From positions 558,001 to 622,000 of the forward strand of contig JAWKMU010000001.1 in the NCBI GenBank assembly GCA_041392065.1: a DNA stretch of 64,000 bases. The letters are read 5' to 3'. Positions 52,382 to 60,086 of this stretch are shown one piece after another. The DNA comes from CAJQLB01 sp041392065 (GTDB taxonomy: Bacteria; Bacteroidota; Bacteroidia; Flavobacteriales; Flavobacteriaceae). Both the position numbers and the translations under genes were made by a program. Under the pieces are notes generated by a model. That model was not told where the DNA came from, did no database searches, and saw only the letters and a program-made list of their open reading frames with translations. The first letter of the stretch is position 1; the number at the start of each line of letters is the position of its first letter.

Positions 52382-52872
52382 GGTTTAAAACTCATAGTTA
52401 AGGTTTCGTTTTCATTCAATGATAACCATTGATTTGCCAAGTTATGATAGGAATTTCTAATTTGTTTAAGTGATTCAGAGTTAAGCAATTTTGGAAACGA
52501 AAGTGAGTTTTTATTGAGGATATCAGAAAGGTCTTCTAAGAAATTATTATTAAAGCCAGAGTTCATAAATTCTACTTCCAATAAATTTACAATATGCTCA
52601 GTAATAAGAGCATTTTCATGTATGTTTTCTGGGCGAACTTTAAAAGGACGTATTTCTCTTGGTAATTCAAAATCTGCAACAGAAAACCCTTTATTTATTA
52701 ATCCATAAAAGGCATTATTAAACTGTAAAATAGACTCTACAGCAAAATGAGCTAAATCATGTGTTTCTAAACCTCTATGAAGTTTAGACCAAGTTGTAGT
52801 ACCATCACTTCTGGTAATTGTTAGTACACTTGGTTTACTAATCATTTTCTTTAAAACAATGATCATTTTCAT
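52378..52872 (-). CDS. Conserved hypothetical protein
   Basis: 164 residues, no signal or membrane segment. The N-terminal MISKPSVLTITRSDGTTTWS and the ETHDLAHFAVES segment with two His suggest a small cytoplasmic protein of mixed alpha/beta type; the second half is helical with Leu and Asn. Possible start codons are at residues 1, 3 and 10. Convergent with bshC, 4-bp overlap. I do not recognise the family. The HDLAHF stretch might bind metal, but that is a guess. Confidence 0.7.
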   Translation of the reverse strand: MKMIIVLKKMISKPSVLTITRSDGTTTWSKLHRGLETHDLAHFAVESILQFNNAFYGLINKGFSVADFELPREIRPFKVRPENIHENALITEHIVNLLEVEFMNSGFNNNFLEDLSDILNKNSLSFPKLLNSESLKQIRNSYHNLANQWLSLNENETLTMSFKP

Positions 52873-52907
52873 AGTTAATAAATATTGTCAAAAATATAAA
52901 ATAAAGG

Positions 52908-52937
52908 TTGTTAAAATAGGTCAAATTGTTAATTTTG
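52908..52937 (+). promoter_or_regulatory. Promoter of guaA placed almost on the start codon
   Basis: TTG (52908-52910), 19 nt, TAATTTTG (52930-52937): a full -33/-7 pair. The guaA ATG at 52941 is only 3 nt past the -7 box, so the mRNA start lies at or next to the ATG, implying a leaderless or nearly leaderless message. Confidence 0.7.
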
Positions 52938-52940
52938 CAC

Positions 52941-54476
52941 ATGCAACACGACAAGGTATTAATTTTAGATTTCGGATCGCAATACACTCAGCTTATTGCA
53001 CGTAGAGTAAGGGAACTCAACATTTATTCCGAGATTCATCCATTCAACAAAATTCCTGCAAACATAGACGATTACAAAGCAGTTATCCTTTCAGGAAGTC
53101 CATTTTCAGTAAGAGGTGACCAAGCTTTGCATCCAGACCTTTCAAACATAAGAGGCAAAAAACCTTTACTTGGTGTTTGTTATGGTGCACAATATTTAGC
53201 TCACTTTTCTGGAGGCAATGTTGCACCTTCTAACACAAGAGAGTATGGTCGTGCTAAACTATCATATGTAAAAGAAAATGAGGTGTTTTTTAAGGGCATT
53301 TCATCAGGTTCTCAAGTTTGGATGAGCCATAGCGACACCATAAAAGAACTTCCTGAAAATGGCGAATTATTAGCTAGTACACATGATGTGCAAAATGCTG
53401 CTTATAAAATTAATGGAGAAACAACGTTTGCCATTCAGTTTCATCCTGAAGTCTATCACTCAACAGATGGAAAACAATTACTGGAAAACTTCTTAGTTAA
53501 TATCGCTAACGTTAATCCAGATTGGACACCTAATGCCTTTGTTGATGAAACTGTTGAAGAACTCAAAGAAAAACTTGGCAACGATAAGGTAGTTCTTGGT
53601 TTATCTGGAGGTGTAGATTCTTCTGTTGCTGCAGTTTTACTGAACAAAGCTATTGGCAAAAACTTATTTTGTGTCTTCGTAAATAATGGTTTACTTCGAA
53701 AAAATGAGTTTGAAAGTGTGCTCAAACAATACGAAGGCATGGGACTTAATGTTAAAGGTGTTGATGCTTCGGCACGCTTTTTGGAAGCACTAGCAGGAGA
53801 AAGCGATCCTGAGAAAAAGCGTAAAGCAATAGGTCGTGTGTTCATTGAAGTGTTTGATGATGAAGCGCATTTAATTGAAGATGTAAAATGGTTAGCTCAA
53901 GGCACTATTTATCCTGATGTTATTGAAAGTGTTTCGGCAACAGGAGGACCAAGCGCAACCATAAAAAGTCATCATAATGTTGGTGGTTTACCTGATTTTA
54001 TGAAACTAAAAGTTGTTGAGCCTTTAAAAGCTTTATTTAAAGATGAGGTAAGGCGTGTTGGTGCTTCTTTAGGAATCGACGCTGAACTTTTAGGGAGACA
54101 TCCTTTTCCTGGTCCTGGATTGGCAATCAGAATTTTAGGTGATATTACAGCCGAAAAAGTTCGTATATTACAAGAGGTTGATGCCATCTTTATTAATGGA
54201 CTCAAAGAATGGGATTTGTACGATAAAGTTTGGCAAGCTGGAGCCATGTTGCTTCCTGTAAACAGTGTTGGTGTAATGGGAGATGAACGTACTTATGAAA
54301 AATGTGTAGCGCTTAGAGCGGTTGAAAGTACAGATGGTATGACTGCTGATTGGGTAAATTTACCTTATGAGTTTTTACAAAAAACATCAAACGATATAAT
54401 AAATAAGGTGAAAGGCGTTAATAGAGTAGTGTACGATATTAGCTCAAAGCCACCAGCAACTATTGAATGGGAATAA
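52941..54476 (+). CDS. guaA: GMP synthase (glutamine-hydrolysing)
   Basis: Start set at MQHDKVLILDFGSQYTQLIA (511 residues), matching the family N-terminus; an ATG 15 nt upstream lies in the promoter. The class I glutamine amidotransferase domain (1-190) has nucleophile Cys80 in GVCYGAQY and FAIQFHPEVYHS. The ATP-pyrophosphatase domain shows LGLSGGVDSSVAA. The C-terminal dimerisation domain ends PPATIEWE. It converts XMP to GMP. The only close predicted promoter leaves no room for a Shine-Dalgarno leader. Confidence 0.97.
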   Translation: MQHDKVLILDFGSQYTQLIARRVRELNIYSEIHPFNKIPANIDDYKAVILSGSPFSVRGDQALHPDLSNIRGKKPLLGVCYGAQYLAHFSGGNVAPSNTREYGRAKLSYVKENEVFFKGISSGSQVWMSHSDTIKELPENGELLASTHDVQNAAYKINGETTFAIQFHPEVYHSTDGKQLLENFLVNIANVNPDWTPNAFVDETVEELKEKLGNDKVVLGLSGGVDSSVAAVLLNKAIGKNLFCVFVNNGLLRKNEFESVLKQYEGMGLNVKGVDASARFLEALAGESDPEKKRKAIGRVFIEVFDDEAHLIEDVKWLAQGTIYPDVIESVSATGGPSATIKSHHNVGGLPDFMKLKVVEPLKALFKDEVRRVGASLGIDAELLGRHPFPGPGLAIRILGDITAEKVRILQEVDAIFINGLKEWDLYDKVWQAGAMLLPVNSVGVMGDERTYEKCVALRAVESTDGMTADWVNLPYEFLQKTSNDIINKVKGVNRVVYDISSKPPATIEWE

Positions 54477-54478
54477 AC

Positions 54479-54496
54479 TTCCTGCGAAAGCAGGAA
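54479..54496. repeat. Short GAAA-loop hairpin after guaA
   Basis: TTCCTGC, loop GAAA, GCAGGAA, then TCTC: 7-bp stem starting 3 nt after the guaA stop. It is the sister of the hairpin at 27960-27979 (same GAAA loop and GGAATC tail). It may end the transcript or be a dispersed repeat. Confidence 0.5.
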
Positions 54497-54581
54497 TCTC
54501 AAAGGTGAAAATTAGAAAGTGACTTACTAGTGTCTAAATCTATAAATACAGTTAGTCACGTATATAGTTTAAATATAAAGA

Positions 54582-56528
54582 ATGAAAAAATTTTTAATAG
54601 CATTAAGTTTTGTTTTGGCGTTTTGCAGTACTGTAATAGCTCAAAATTATAAAACACACAAAGTAAAAGTTGGTGAAACTATCGAGGATATTGCCAAAAA
54701 GTATATGGTTACTCCTTTTGATATTTTCGCACTTAATCCAGATGCAAAAACCAGCTTACAGCCTAATGCTGTTTTAATTATTCCTCATTCTAAATTTTTA
54801 GAAAATCCTGTTGAAGTTGAAGAAACTCAGCTTGTTGGCTATACATCTCACAAAGTAAAGCGTAAAGAAACACTATACGGAATTGCTCAGCTATACAACA
54901 TTTCTGTTGATGAATTAAAAAAACATAATTCGCGTTTGTATTCCGAAAATCTCAGAAAAGGAGACAAGCTCCAAATTCCTAAGTACAGCAAAGTAAAAAC
55001 AACTAGTAAACTGGCAAATACTATTAAAAAGTACAAAGTATTGCCAAAAGAGGGTAAATGGCGAATTGCCTACAAATTTGGTATCTCTGTTCCTGAACTT
55101 GAAGCTTTAAACCCAAAAATGTCTGGAGATTTGCAAGCTGGACAAGAAATAAATGTACCTAATATTGCAAGCAATGAAGAAAAAACTGTTGAAGAAAACT
55201 ATAGCTATTATACTGTTTTAAAAAGTGAAGGTTACATGGCACTTAACCGAAAATTAGGTGTGACTCAAGAACAGTTAGAACAATTAAATCCTGAGTTAAA
55301 AGAAGGAGGCCTCAAATTAGGCATGATTTTAAAAGTGCCTTTAAATTCTGTTACAAGTATAGAGTTAGAAGATGTAAACAAATCAACTTTGGCCAGCGAA
55401 ATCAATAATTATGATAAAAAGCGATTGGCTGTTATGATTCCGTTTCAGCTTAATCGCATTGATTTTGACTCCATCAACGAAGTTAAAAACCTAGTAAAAT
55501 ACGATAGACTTCTAAAAATTTCGGTCGATTTTCATACTGGAGTTTTAATGGCTTTAGATTCAGCGAAACAATTAGGTATTTCAACAAAATTGGATGTTTA
55601 CGATACGAAAGCTTCAGCTAGTGAAATTTCGTCCATTATAAGTGATAATGATTTTTCAGATTACGATGCTGTTATTGGTCCTTTTATAAAAAGTAATTTC
55701 GATCGTGCTGCAAACATGCTAAAGCGAGACAACGTACCAACGGTATCGCCTTTAACCGTTCCTGATAATTTATATGATAACGTGTTTCAAACCATTCCGT
55801 CAGATGAGTTATTACTTAAAAAGATTGTAAACTTCGTAAAGCAAGATTCAACACCTAATAATATTATTGTTATTGCAGATGAAGCTCACAGAGGAATTAG
55901 TAATACTCTTAGGTCTGAGCTTGGTAAAGTAAGGCAACTCTTCGCTAGAAAAAATAAAGAAGGTAAAGAAGCTTTTTTTGTTTTGGTAGATGACATTAGA
56001 CCGTTGTTGATTGAAGGACGTAACTACGTATTTCTTGAAACCAACAATGAAGGCTTTATTTCAAATGTGTCGAGTATGCTTAAAAGTTTAAATGGCTATT
56101 CTTTTGAAGGCACTTCAGAAAAGCCAATTCAAGTGGAGCGTGAAATAATTTTGTTGACTACAAAAAAAGAAGAAGCTTTTGAAGGTGAAAATATATCAAA
56201 CCGAGATTTATCTAATCTAAAGTTTCATTATCCTTCGTACAATCTTGATAATGATTACGAAGGTCGTAATTCGTTTGTAAAACGCTATCAAAGTGTTTAT
56301 GGTGGTTTACCAAGCAGATATGCAACACGTGGTTTCGATTTAACCATAGATGTCCTTTTACGTTTGGCAACTGCCGAAAATTTATACAAAGGTGCTGATA
56401 GCAGTATTGAAACCCAATACGTCGAAAACAAATTTCGCTATTCCAAAAAACTTTTTGGAGGCTATTACAACGAAGCTGCGTTTATTGTAAAGTATGACGA
56501 TTTAAAAATTGTTGAGGTAAAGCAATAA
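54582..56528 (+). CDS. LysM protein with periplasmic-binding-protein-like domain
   Basis: 648 residues with a signal peptide ending at VIAQN. Four LysM-type units follow at about 22-70, 86-134, 150-192 and 206-253 (for example HKVKVGETIEDIAKKYMVTP and HKVKRKETLYGIAQLYNIS). They bind peptidoglycan. The C-terminal 360 residues are a type I periplasmic-binding fold as seen in amino acid ABC transporter receptors, with no transporter genes nearby. It may tether a ligand-sensing domain to the cell wall. The next gene is 45 nt downstream. Confidence 0.88.
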   Translation: MKKFLIALSFVLAFCSTVIAQNYKTHKVKVGETIEDIAKKYMVTPFDIFALNPDAKTSLQPNAVLIIPHSKFLENPVEVEETQLVGYTSHKVKRKETLYGIAQLYNISVDELKKHNSRLYSENLRKGDKLQIPKYSKVKTTSKLANTIKKYKVLPKEGKWRIAYKFGISVPELEALNPKMSGDLQAGQEINVPNIASNEEKTVEENYSYYTVLKSEGYMALNRKLGVTQEQLEQLNPELKEGGLKLGMILKVPLNSVTSIELEDVNKSTLASEINNYDKKRLAVMIPFQLNRIDFDSINEVKNLVKYDRLLKISVDFHTGVLMALDSAKQLGISTKLDVYDTKASASEISSIISDNDFSDYDAVIGPFIKSNFDRAANMLKRDNVPTVSPLTVPDNLYDNVFQTIPSDELLLKKIVNFVKQDSTPNNIIVIADEAHRGISNTLRSELGKVRQLFARKNKEGKEAFFVLVDDIRPLLIEGRNYVFLETNNEGFISNVSSMLKSLNGYSFEGTSEKPIQVEREIILLTTKKEEAFEGENISNRDLSNLKFHYPSYNLDNDYEGRNSFVKRYQSVYGGLPSRYATRGFDLTIDVLLRLATAENLYKGADSSIETQYVENKFRYSKKLFGGYYNEAAFIVKYDDLKIVEVKQ

Positions 56529-56573
56529 GCTTACTCTCATACTAAACCTTTAGCTTCTGTCGTTAAACTACAT

Positions 56574-57104
56574 ATGTATAAACTCCTTATCGCTTGTCTA
56601 ATAAGTTTTGTTTTGGTACAGCAGGAACGCTCTATAGTTTGGAGTGGTGATTTGCAATTGCAGTGGACAGACTTTAACGGAAAACCTACTGAAGGCACAA
56701 CCGTTGTGGCTGTCACTGCTTCTGGTTTATCGTTTGGTTTTTCTACAAAAATGACTGAAACACAACTTGTAGATTATGAAGTTTTTGTTGATGCTCATTT
56801 TTATCCAGATAAATCATGGTACATCAAAGAGCGAGCTAACCAAGTTATTTTAGACCACGAACGTTTACATTTTGATATTACCGAACTCCATGCACGCAAG
56901 TTTAAACAACGTATTGCTCAAACTAAGTTTGATCTTAGGATTAATGACCAAATGGAACGTATTCACAATGCTATAAACGATGAACTTAGACAAATGCAGC
57001 AACAGTACGATCTGGAAACAGACCACTCACAAAATGTTGAAAAACAAAAAGAATGGCAGCAGTACATCAAATTGCAATTAGATAAATTGTCTTACTACAA
57101 ATAA
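56574..57104 (+). CDS. DUF922 family protein, zincin-like motif
   Basis: 176 residues with a hydrophobic N-terminus (MYKLLIACLISFVLVQQ) that could be a signal or anchor. Core DUF922 pattern: IVWSGDLQLQWTDFNGKP and the HExxH-type motif His95-Glu96-Arg-Leu-His99-Phe-Asp101 in LDHERLHFDITELHARKF. This suggests a secreted metallopeptidase, though activity has not been shown for the family as far as I know. It is directly followed by the DUF3820 gene with no gap and lies 45 nt after the LysM gene. Confidence 0.85.
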   Translation: MYKLLIACLISFVLVQQERSIVWSGDLQLQWTDFNGKPTEGTTVVAVTASGLSFGFSTKMTETQLVDYEVFVDAHFYPDKSWYIKERANQVILDHERLHFDITELHARKFKQRIAQTKFDLRINDQMERIHNAINDELRQMQQQYDLETDHSQNVEKQKEWQQYIKLQLDKLSYYK

Positions 57105-57329
57105 ATGCTAGACCAAGACCAAAGCAAACAGTTTTTACTCAAACTTGCCAATACCAAAATGCCTTATGGCAAATATGAAGGCAGATACCTTATAGATTTA
57201 CCAGAATATTATGTGGTTTGGTACAGAAACAAAGGCTTCCCTAAAGGACAAATTGGTGAGATGCTAGCAACAGTTTACGAACTTAAAGTGAATGGCTTAG
57301 AAGATTTGGTAAGGAAGTTGAGGAAGTGA
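57105..57329 (+). CDS. DUF3820 family protein
   Basis: 74 residues. The motif TKMPYGKYEGRYLIDLPEYY and WYRNKGFPKGQIGEMLATVYEL are the family signature. The same fold is the C-terminal domain of the DnaQ-like exonuclease at 24185, so this window has both a free and a fused version. Function unknown. It starts immediately after the DUF922 stop. Confidence 0.9.
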   Translation: MLDQDQSKQFLLKLANTKMPYGKYEGRYLIDLPEYYVVWYRNKGFPKGQIGEMLATVYELKVNGLEDLVRKLRK

Positions 57330-57360
57330 TTTTTATTTTTGACTTTCGCTTTCGGTCAAG

Positions 57361-57466
57361 TATAAGAGCAGTAGCGGATTTTAAAGCGATTATCTGTGCA
57401 TTAACAAACAAGTATTTTAAATGCAGAAAACTTCATTTTACCATAATACCCGCTATTGCTCTTATA
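57361..57466. repeat. Long-armed inverted repeat at the left edge of the methyltransferase island
   Basis: TATAAGAGCAGTAGCGG (57361-57377) pairs with CCGCTATTGCTCTTATA (57450-57466) with one G-T mismatch across a 72-nt spacer. It starts 32 nt after the DUF3820 stop and ends 5 nt before the island's GTTGTAGTGC end repeat. It looks like a mobile-element or cassette boundary, but no class could be assigned. Confidence 0.65.
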
Positions 57467-57470
57467 CAAT

Positions 57471-57480
57471 GTTGTAGTGC
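57471..57480 (+). repeat. Left end repeat of the methyltransferase/TetR island
   Basis: GTTGTAGTGC, followed by GTTT; its inverted copy GCACTACAAC lies at 59874-59883, preceded by AAAT. The 10-bp core is perfect and the extension GTTGTAGTGCRTTT matches at all but one position. The pair encloses four genes. Confidence 0.5.
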
Positions 57481-57530
57481 GTTTTTATTTTTCGAAATTT
57501 TATTTAAATGATAATACAAATTTATTAAAG

Positions 57531-57698
57531 TTACTCTTTTCGTTTAACCCTTAAGCCACTAATCAAAAATGTGAAAAATAAGATGAGAGTATAAAATTTG
57601 AACCATTGAGGGTTTCCATAAATGTCTGTAAATTCCAATACTAAAAACGCAATTAGAAAAAAACACGAGAGCATTAAATAATTGGACTTTTTATTCAT
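57531..57698 (-). CDS. Tiny membrane protein of the methyltransferase island
   Basis: 55 codons from ATG at 57698 to TAA at 57531, starting MNKKSNYLMLSCFFLIAFLV. Two hydrophobic segments (about 8-22 and 35-49) separated by DIYGNPQWFK and a basic tail KRKE suggest a two-pass membrane protein. It lies 12 nt after the methyltransferase stop, in the same direction, so it is probably cotranscribed. Not recognised. The gene is short and rests on open frame, topology and context. Confidence 0.5.
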   Translation of the reverse strand: MNKKSNYLMLSCFFLIAFLVLEFTDIYGNPQWFKFYTLILFFTFLISGLRVKRKE

Positions 57699-57710
57699 GA
57701 AGCAATACTT

Positions 57711-58484
57711 TTAAGCTTTTGGTGTACCAATTAAATACAAGACCTTTTTCATTGCTTGATTTTTCATACCAATTTCCCACTCAAAATTGTCTTTGTTTGC
57801 CAAGTCGTTTACTAAATCCTCCATTTCTGATACAGAATAAGTACGCAAACAAGAAACTATTCCATCCCATAAAACAACAATTGGAATAATTGGCAATATA
57901 TAAGCAAAGAATACTCTGCCTAATTTAAAAGGTTTTATAAATGGGGTTGTCAACCATACACTTATTGGAGAAAGCAGCATTCCAATGAAGCTAGGTATTG
58001 TTCTGTCTTGGGCTTCAAATATTCCAATCGCTGTATTTGAGTCTATAGCATTTTGAAGTATTCTTTTTGCGTCTGTTGGTCTAAAATGATGAAGCGATAA
58101 GAACTGGGTTCGAAAACCTTTTAAATTTGAGGGTACATTTCGTGCATCAACACTTTCCGTATGATAGCTAAAATTACTAGCTCTTAATTTAGTTTCTTCG
58201 AATGCCTTTATGTTCGGGTAATAATCGGTCAGGGTAACTGTTAGATCGGGTATTTGTTTTTTAATTTCAGAATTCAACCATAATAGACCTCCACCGCCAC
58301 CTGAAGCCAAATCTAGAATATGGGTTGATTTACTTGCTTTTAATTTTCCTATTAGCAAATCCGATATAGGCGAATAAACTTTTGCTTTGTTAGAAACATA
58401 TTGCAAATAATCTGTCATGTAGTTTCTTAAAAAACTTGGAAACCAATGAAAATCCTCAAATTCAAATAAGTGAATGCGTTTCAT
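57711..58484 (-). CDS. Class I SAM-dependent methyltransferase with two membrane helices
   Basis: 257 residues. Motif I ILDLASGGGGGLLWL (near 55-70) and the following acidic LTDYYPN strand indicate SAM binding; a SLHHFRPTDAKRIL segment corresponds to the post-motif region. Two hydrophobic segments (near 165-185, IGMLLSPISVWLTTPF, and 195-210, FFAYILPIIPIVVLW) are unusual for this fold and suggest membrane attachment. It is 1 nt after a shorter paralogue lacking the SAM motif and is followed by a small membrane protein. Substrate unknown, perhaps a lipid or membrane quinone. Confidence 0.8.
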   Translation of the reverse strand: MKRIHLFEFEDFHWFPSFLRNYMTDYLQYVSNKAKVYSPISDLLIGKLKASKSTHILDLASGGGGGLLWLNSEIKKQIPDLTVTLTDYYPNIKAFEETKLRASNFSYHTESVDARNVPSNLKGFRTQFLSLHHFRPTDAKRILQNAIDSNTAIGIFEAQDRTIPSFIGMLLSPISVWLTTPFIKPFKLGRVFFAYILPIIPIVVLWDGIVSCLRTYSVSEMEDLVNDLANKDNFEWEIGMKNQAMKKVLYLIGTPKA

Positions 58485-58485
58485 A

Positions 58486-59175
58486 TTATTGTAATTTTCT
58501 ACCTGTTAAATACATAATTTTCCCACCTCTTCCATTGTCGTTTTTTCCTGCTTTCCAGTCGTAATTATTTCTTTCTAATGAAGATGTCAACTCCAATAAA
58601 TCAGTTGGGTTATACAATTTTAATAAAGCAATACATCCATCAATTACGATAATTATGGGAAGTATTGGTATGAGATATGTAAAGATTATTCGTGAAATTC
58701 TAAATGGCATTACAAAAAATGCAGTTAACAATACTGTGAGAGGAACAAATACGGTCATACCTACAATTTGCCAAAGACTGTCGTTGTTGCCTTCAACCAC
58801 CACTAACGGATTTCCGCTATCTACAATATCTTGTAAAATCTTTTTGGCTTTTTCGGAATTTAGCTGATGAAAAGAGTTAACAAATAGGTAAACTCCTTTT
58901 TCGGAAGTATTGAAATTTGAAATATGAATTGAATCAACGGTAACATCATCTTTTAAAAACGGTTTAACGGTTTCAATACCTGCCCCAACATTAAATTCGA
59001 TATTGATTATCCTTTTGTGATTGGTTTTGTTCAGAATATCTTCAATTACAGGTATGAATGGTTTTGTAGCATTTACTTTTGCCACAAACCAACTTAAAAA
59101 TTCTGCAATAAGTGATTTTAAGAATTTTGGAAACCAACCAACATTTATTATTTGTGTAATTTGTTTTCGTTTCAT
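58486..59175 (-). CDS. Degenerate paralogue of the adjacent membrane methyltransferase
   Basis: 229 residues. It shares order and spacing with the downstream gene: a WFPKFLKS N-terminus, a KAKKILQDIVDSGNPLVVVEG stretch aligning with AKRILQNAIDSNTAIGIFEA, the same two membrane helices (near 137-158 and 170-190) and the C-terminal YDWKAG/MYLTGRK end. The SAM motif ILDLASGGGGG is replaced by IINIEFNVGAG and the acidic strand after it is missing. It is therefore likely a catalytically dead partner or regulator. First gene of the island operon; divergent from the TetR gene. Confidence 0.72.
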   Translation of the reverse strand: MKRKQITQIINVGWFPKFLKSLIAEFLSWFVAKVNATKPFIPVIEDILNKTNHKRIINIEFNVGAGIETVKPFLKDDVTVDSIHISNFNTSEKGVYLFVNSFHQLNSEKAKKILQDIVDSGNPLVVVEGNNDSLWQIVGMTVFVPLTVLLTAFFVMPFRISRIIFTYLIPILPIIIVIDGCIALLKLYNPTDLLELTSSLERNNYDWKAGKNDNGRGGKIMYLTGRKLQ

Positions 59176-59200
59176 ACTCTTTTTTTATTTTATTTTGTAT

Positions 59201-59220
59201 TTTAGACCAAATGTACTAAA
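59201..59220. promoter_or_regulatory. Candidate TetR operator over the methyltransferase promoter
   Basis: TTTAG (59201-59205), 10 nt, CTAAA (59216-59220) is a 20-bp inverted repeat in the 69-bp divergent gap. Its centre contains the minus-strand -7 box TACATTTG (complement of 59208-59215), so a bound repressor would block it. This is the typical arrangement for a local TetR autoregulator. No -33 element is obvious. Confidence 0.45.
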
Positions 59221-59244
59221 TAATTTTACCACGCGGACTAATTT

Positions 59245-59871
59245 ATGCAAAATATTAAATCGAAAATTTTAGAACAAGCCAAGAAACTCTTCAATGATAA
59301 AGGAGTTTCAAATGTTTCTATCCGTGAAATAGCAAGAGAAGTTGGCATTAGTCATAGCAACTTAATTTACCACTTCAAAGACAAGAATGAACTTTTGAAT
59401 CATTTACATCAACAGATTTTGAATGCTGCCGTTGATATAGATAAAGAAATTAGCAATGAAGAGAATACCTTAAAAAGCCTTTTCATAAGTACTGTCAGAG
59501 GATTTGAAATCATTTATGACTATAGATTCTTTATGATTGATTTTAATTCAATTTTATTAGAAAATAAAGAATTACATCAACAAATTAAAGAAATTGAAGT
59601 TTTTCGATTTAGGTTATATGAAGCAAGAATCGCAAAAATGATTGGCGAAGATATTTTTCGAAATGAAATGTATAAAAACGAATATGAGGATTTAATCATT
59701 CAAATTCGGATATTTAGTGATTATTGGGTTTCTTCTTCACAAATTTATGAGCAAAACCCTCAATTGAGTATAAAGAAATATGCAAGGCTGTTTATTTGCT
59801 TTTTTCGTCCTTTTTTAACCCCAAAAGGGCACAAAATATTTAATCAATTACTTTCTGAGTTTGAGTTGTAA
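59245..59871 (+). CDS. TetR/AcrR family transcriptional regulator
   Basis: 208 residues. The DNA-binding helix-turn-helix is near residues 22-45 (SIREIAREVGISHSNLIYHF with following KDKNELL), the classic TetR pattern. The remaining helical domain would bind an unknown ligand. It is divergent from the methyltransferase pair with a 69-bp gap containing an inverted repeat, so it probably represses that operon and itself. A weak A-rich stem (59929-59948) may end it. Confidence 0.92.
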   Translation: MQNIKSKILEQAKKLFNDKGVSNVSIREIAREVGISHSNLIYHFKDKNELLNHLHQQILNAAVDIDKEISNEENTLKSLFISTVRGFEIIYDYRFFMIDFNSILLENKELHQQIKEIEVFRFRLYEARIAKMIGEDIFRNEMYKNEYEDLIIQIRIFSDYWVSSSQIYEQNPQLSIKKYARLFICFFRPFLTPKGHKIFNQLLSEFEL

Positions 59872-59873
59872 AT

Positions 59874-59883
59874 GCACTACAAC
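59874..59883 (-). repeat. Right end repeat of the methyltransferase/TetR island
   Basis: GCACTACAAC is the inverted copy of GTTGTAGTGC at 57471-57480. It begins 2 nt after the TetR stop. A further hairpin (GATATCATT 59891-59899 with AATGATATC 59916-59924) lies just beyond it. Confidence 0.5.
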
Positions 59884-60058
59884 GGTTAAAGATATCATTT
59901 GTCAACTTGTTTATGAATGATATCGTCCAAAAGCGAAGTTAGGCTTTTTTAAGTTGCAAATCAATACGTAACACTACGTAATTTCTCATATCAAAGAGGT
60001 TATCAACAATACCTCATAAATAACCCAAAACTATCTTTAGATAACTATTTTAATTTTG

Positions 60059-60066
60059 TAAATTTG
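60059..60066 (+). promoter_or_regulatory. -7 box of pyrG
   Basis: TAAATTTG matches TAnnTTTG and lies 20 nt before the pyrG ATG. No strong -33 is seen; TTT at about 20 nt upstream is the best candidate. Confidence 0.55.
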
Positions 60067-60086
60067 CCTGCGTTTATAAGCGCAAC

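Noticed and set aside
54515..54565. Loose inverted repeat GTGACTTACT/AGTTAGTCAC before the LysM gene.
   Set aside because: The arms pair imperfectly, the spacer is long, and no second copy or promoter link was seen.
57326..57511. A 61-codon plus-strand frame after the DUF3820 gene.
   Set aside because: It only translates the long inverted repeat at 57361-57466, has no family resemblance and overlaps the DUF3820 stop.
57361..59948. Integron attC reading of the repeats around the methyltransferase island (GTTAGGC at 59938).
   Set aside because: No matching RYYYAAC box at the right distance on the left and no integrase gene, so cassette identity is not supported.
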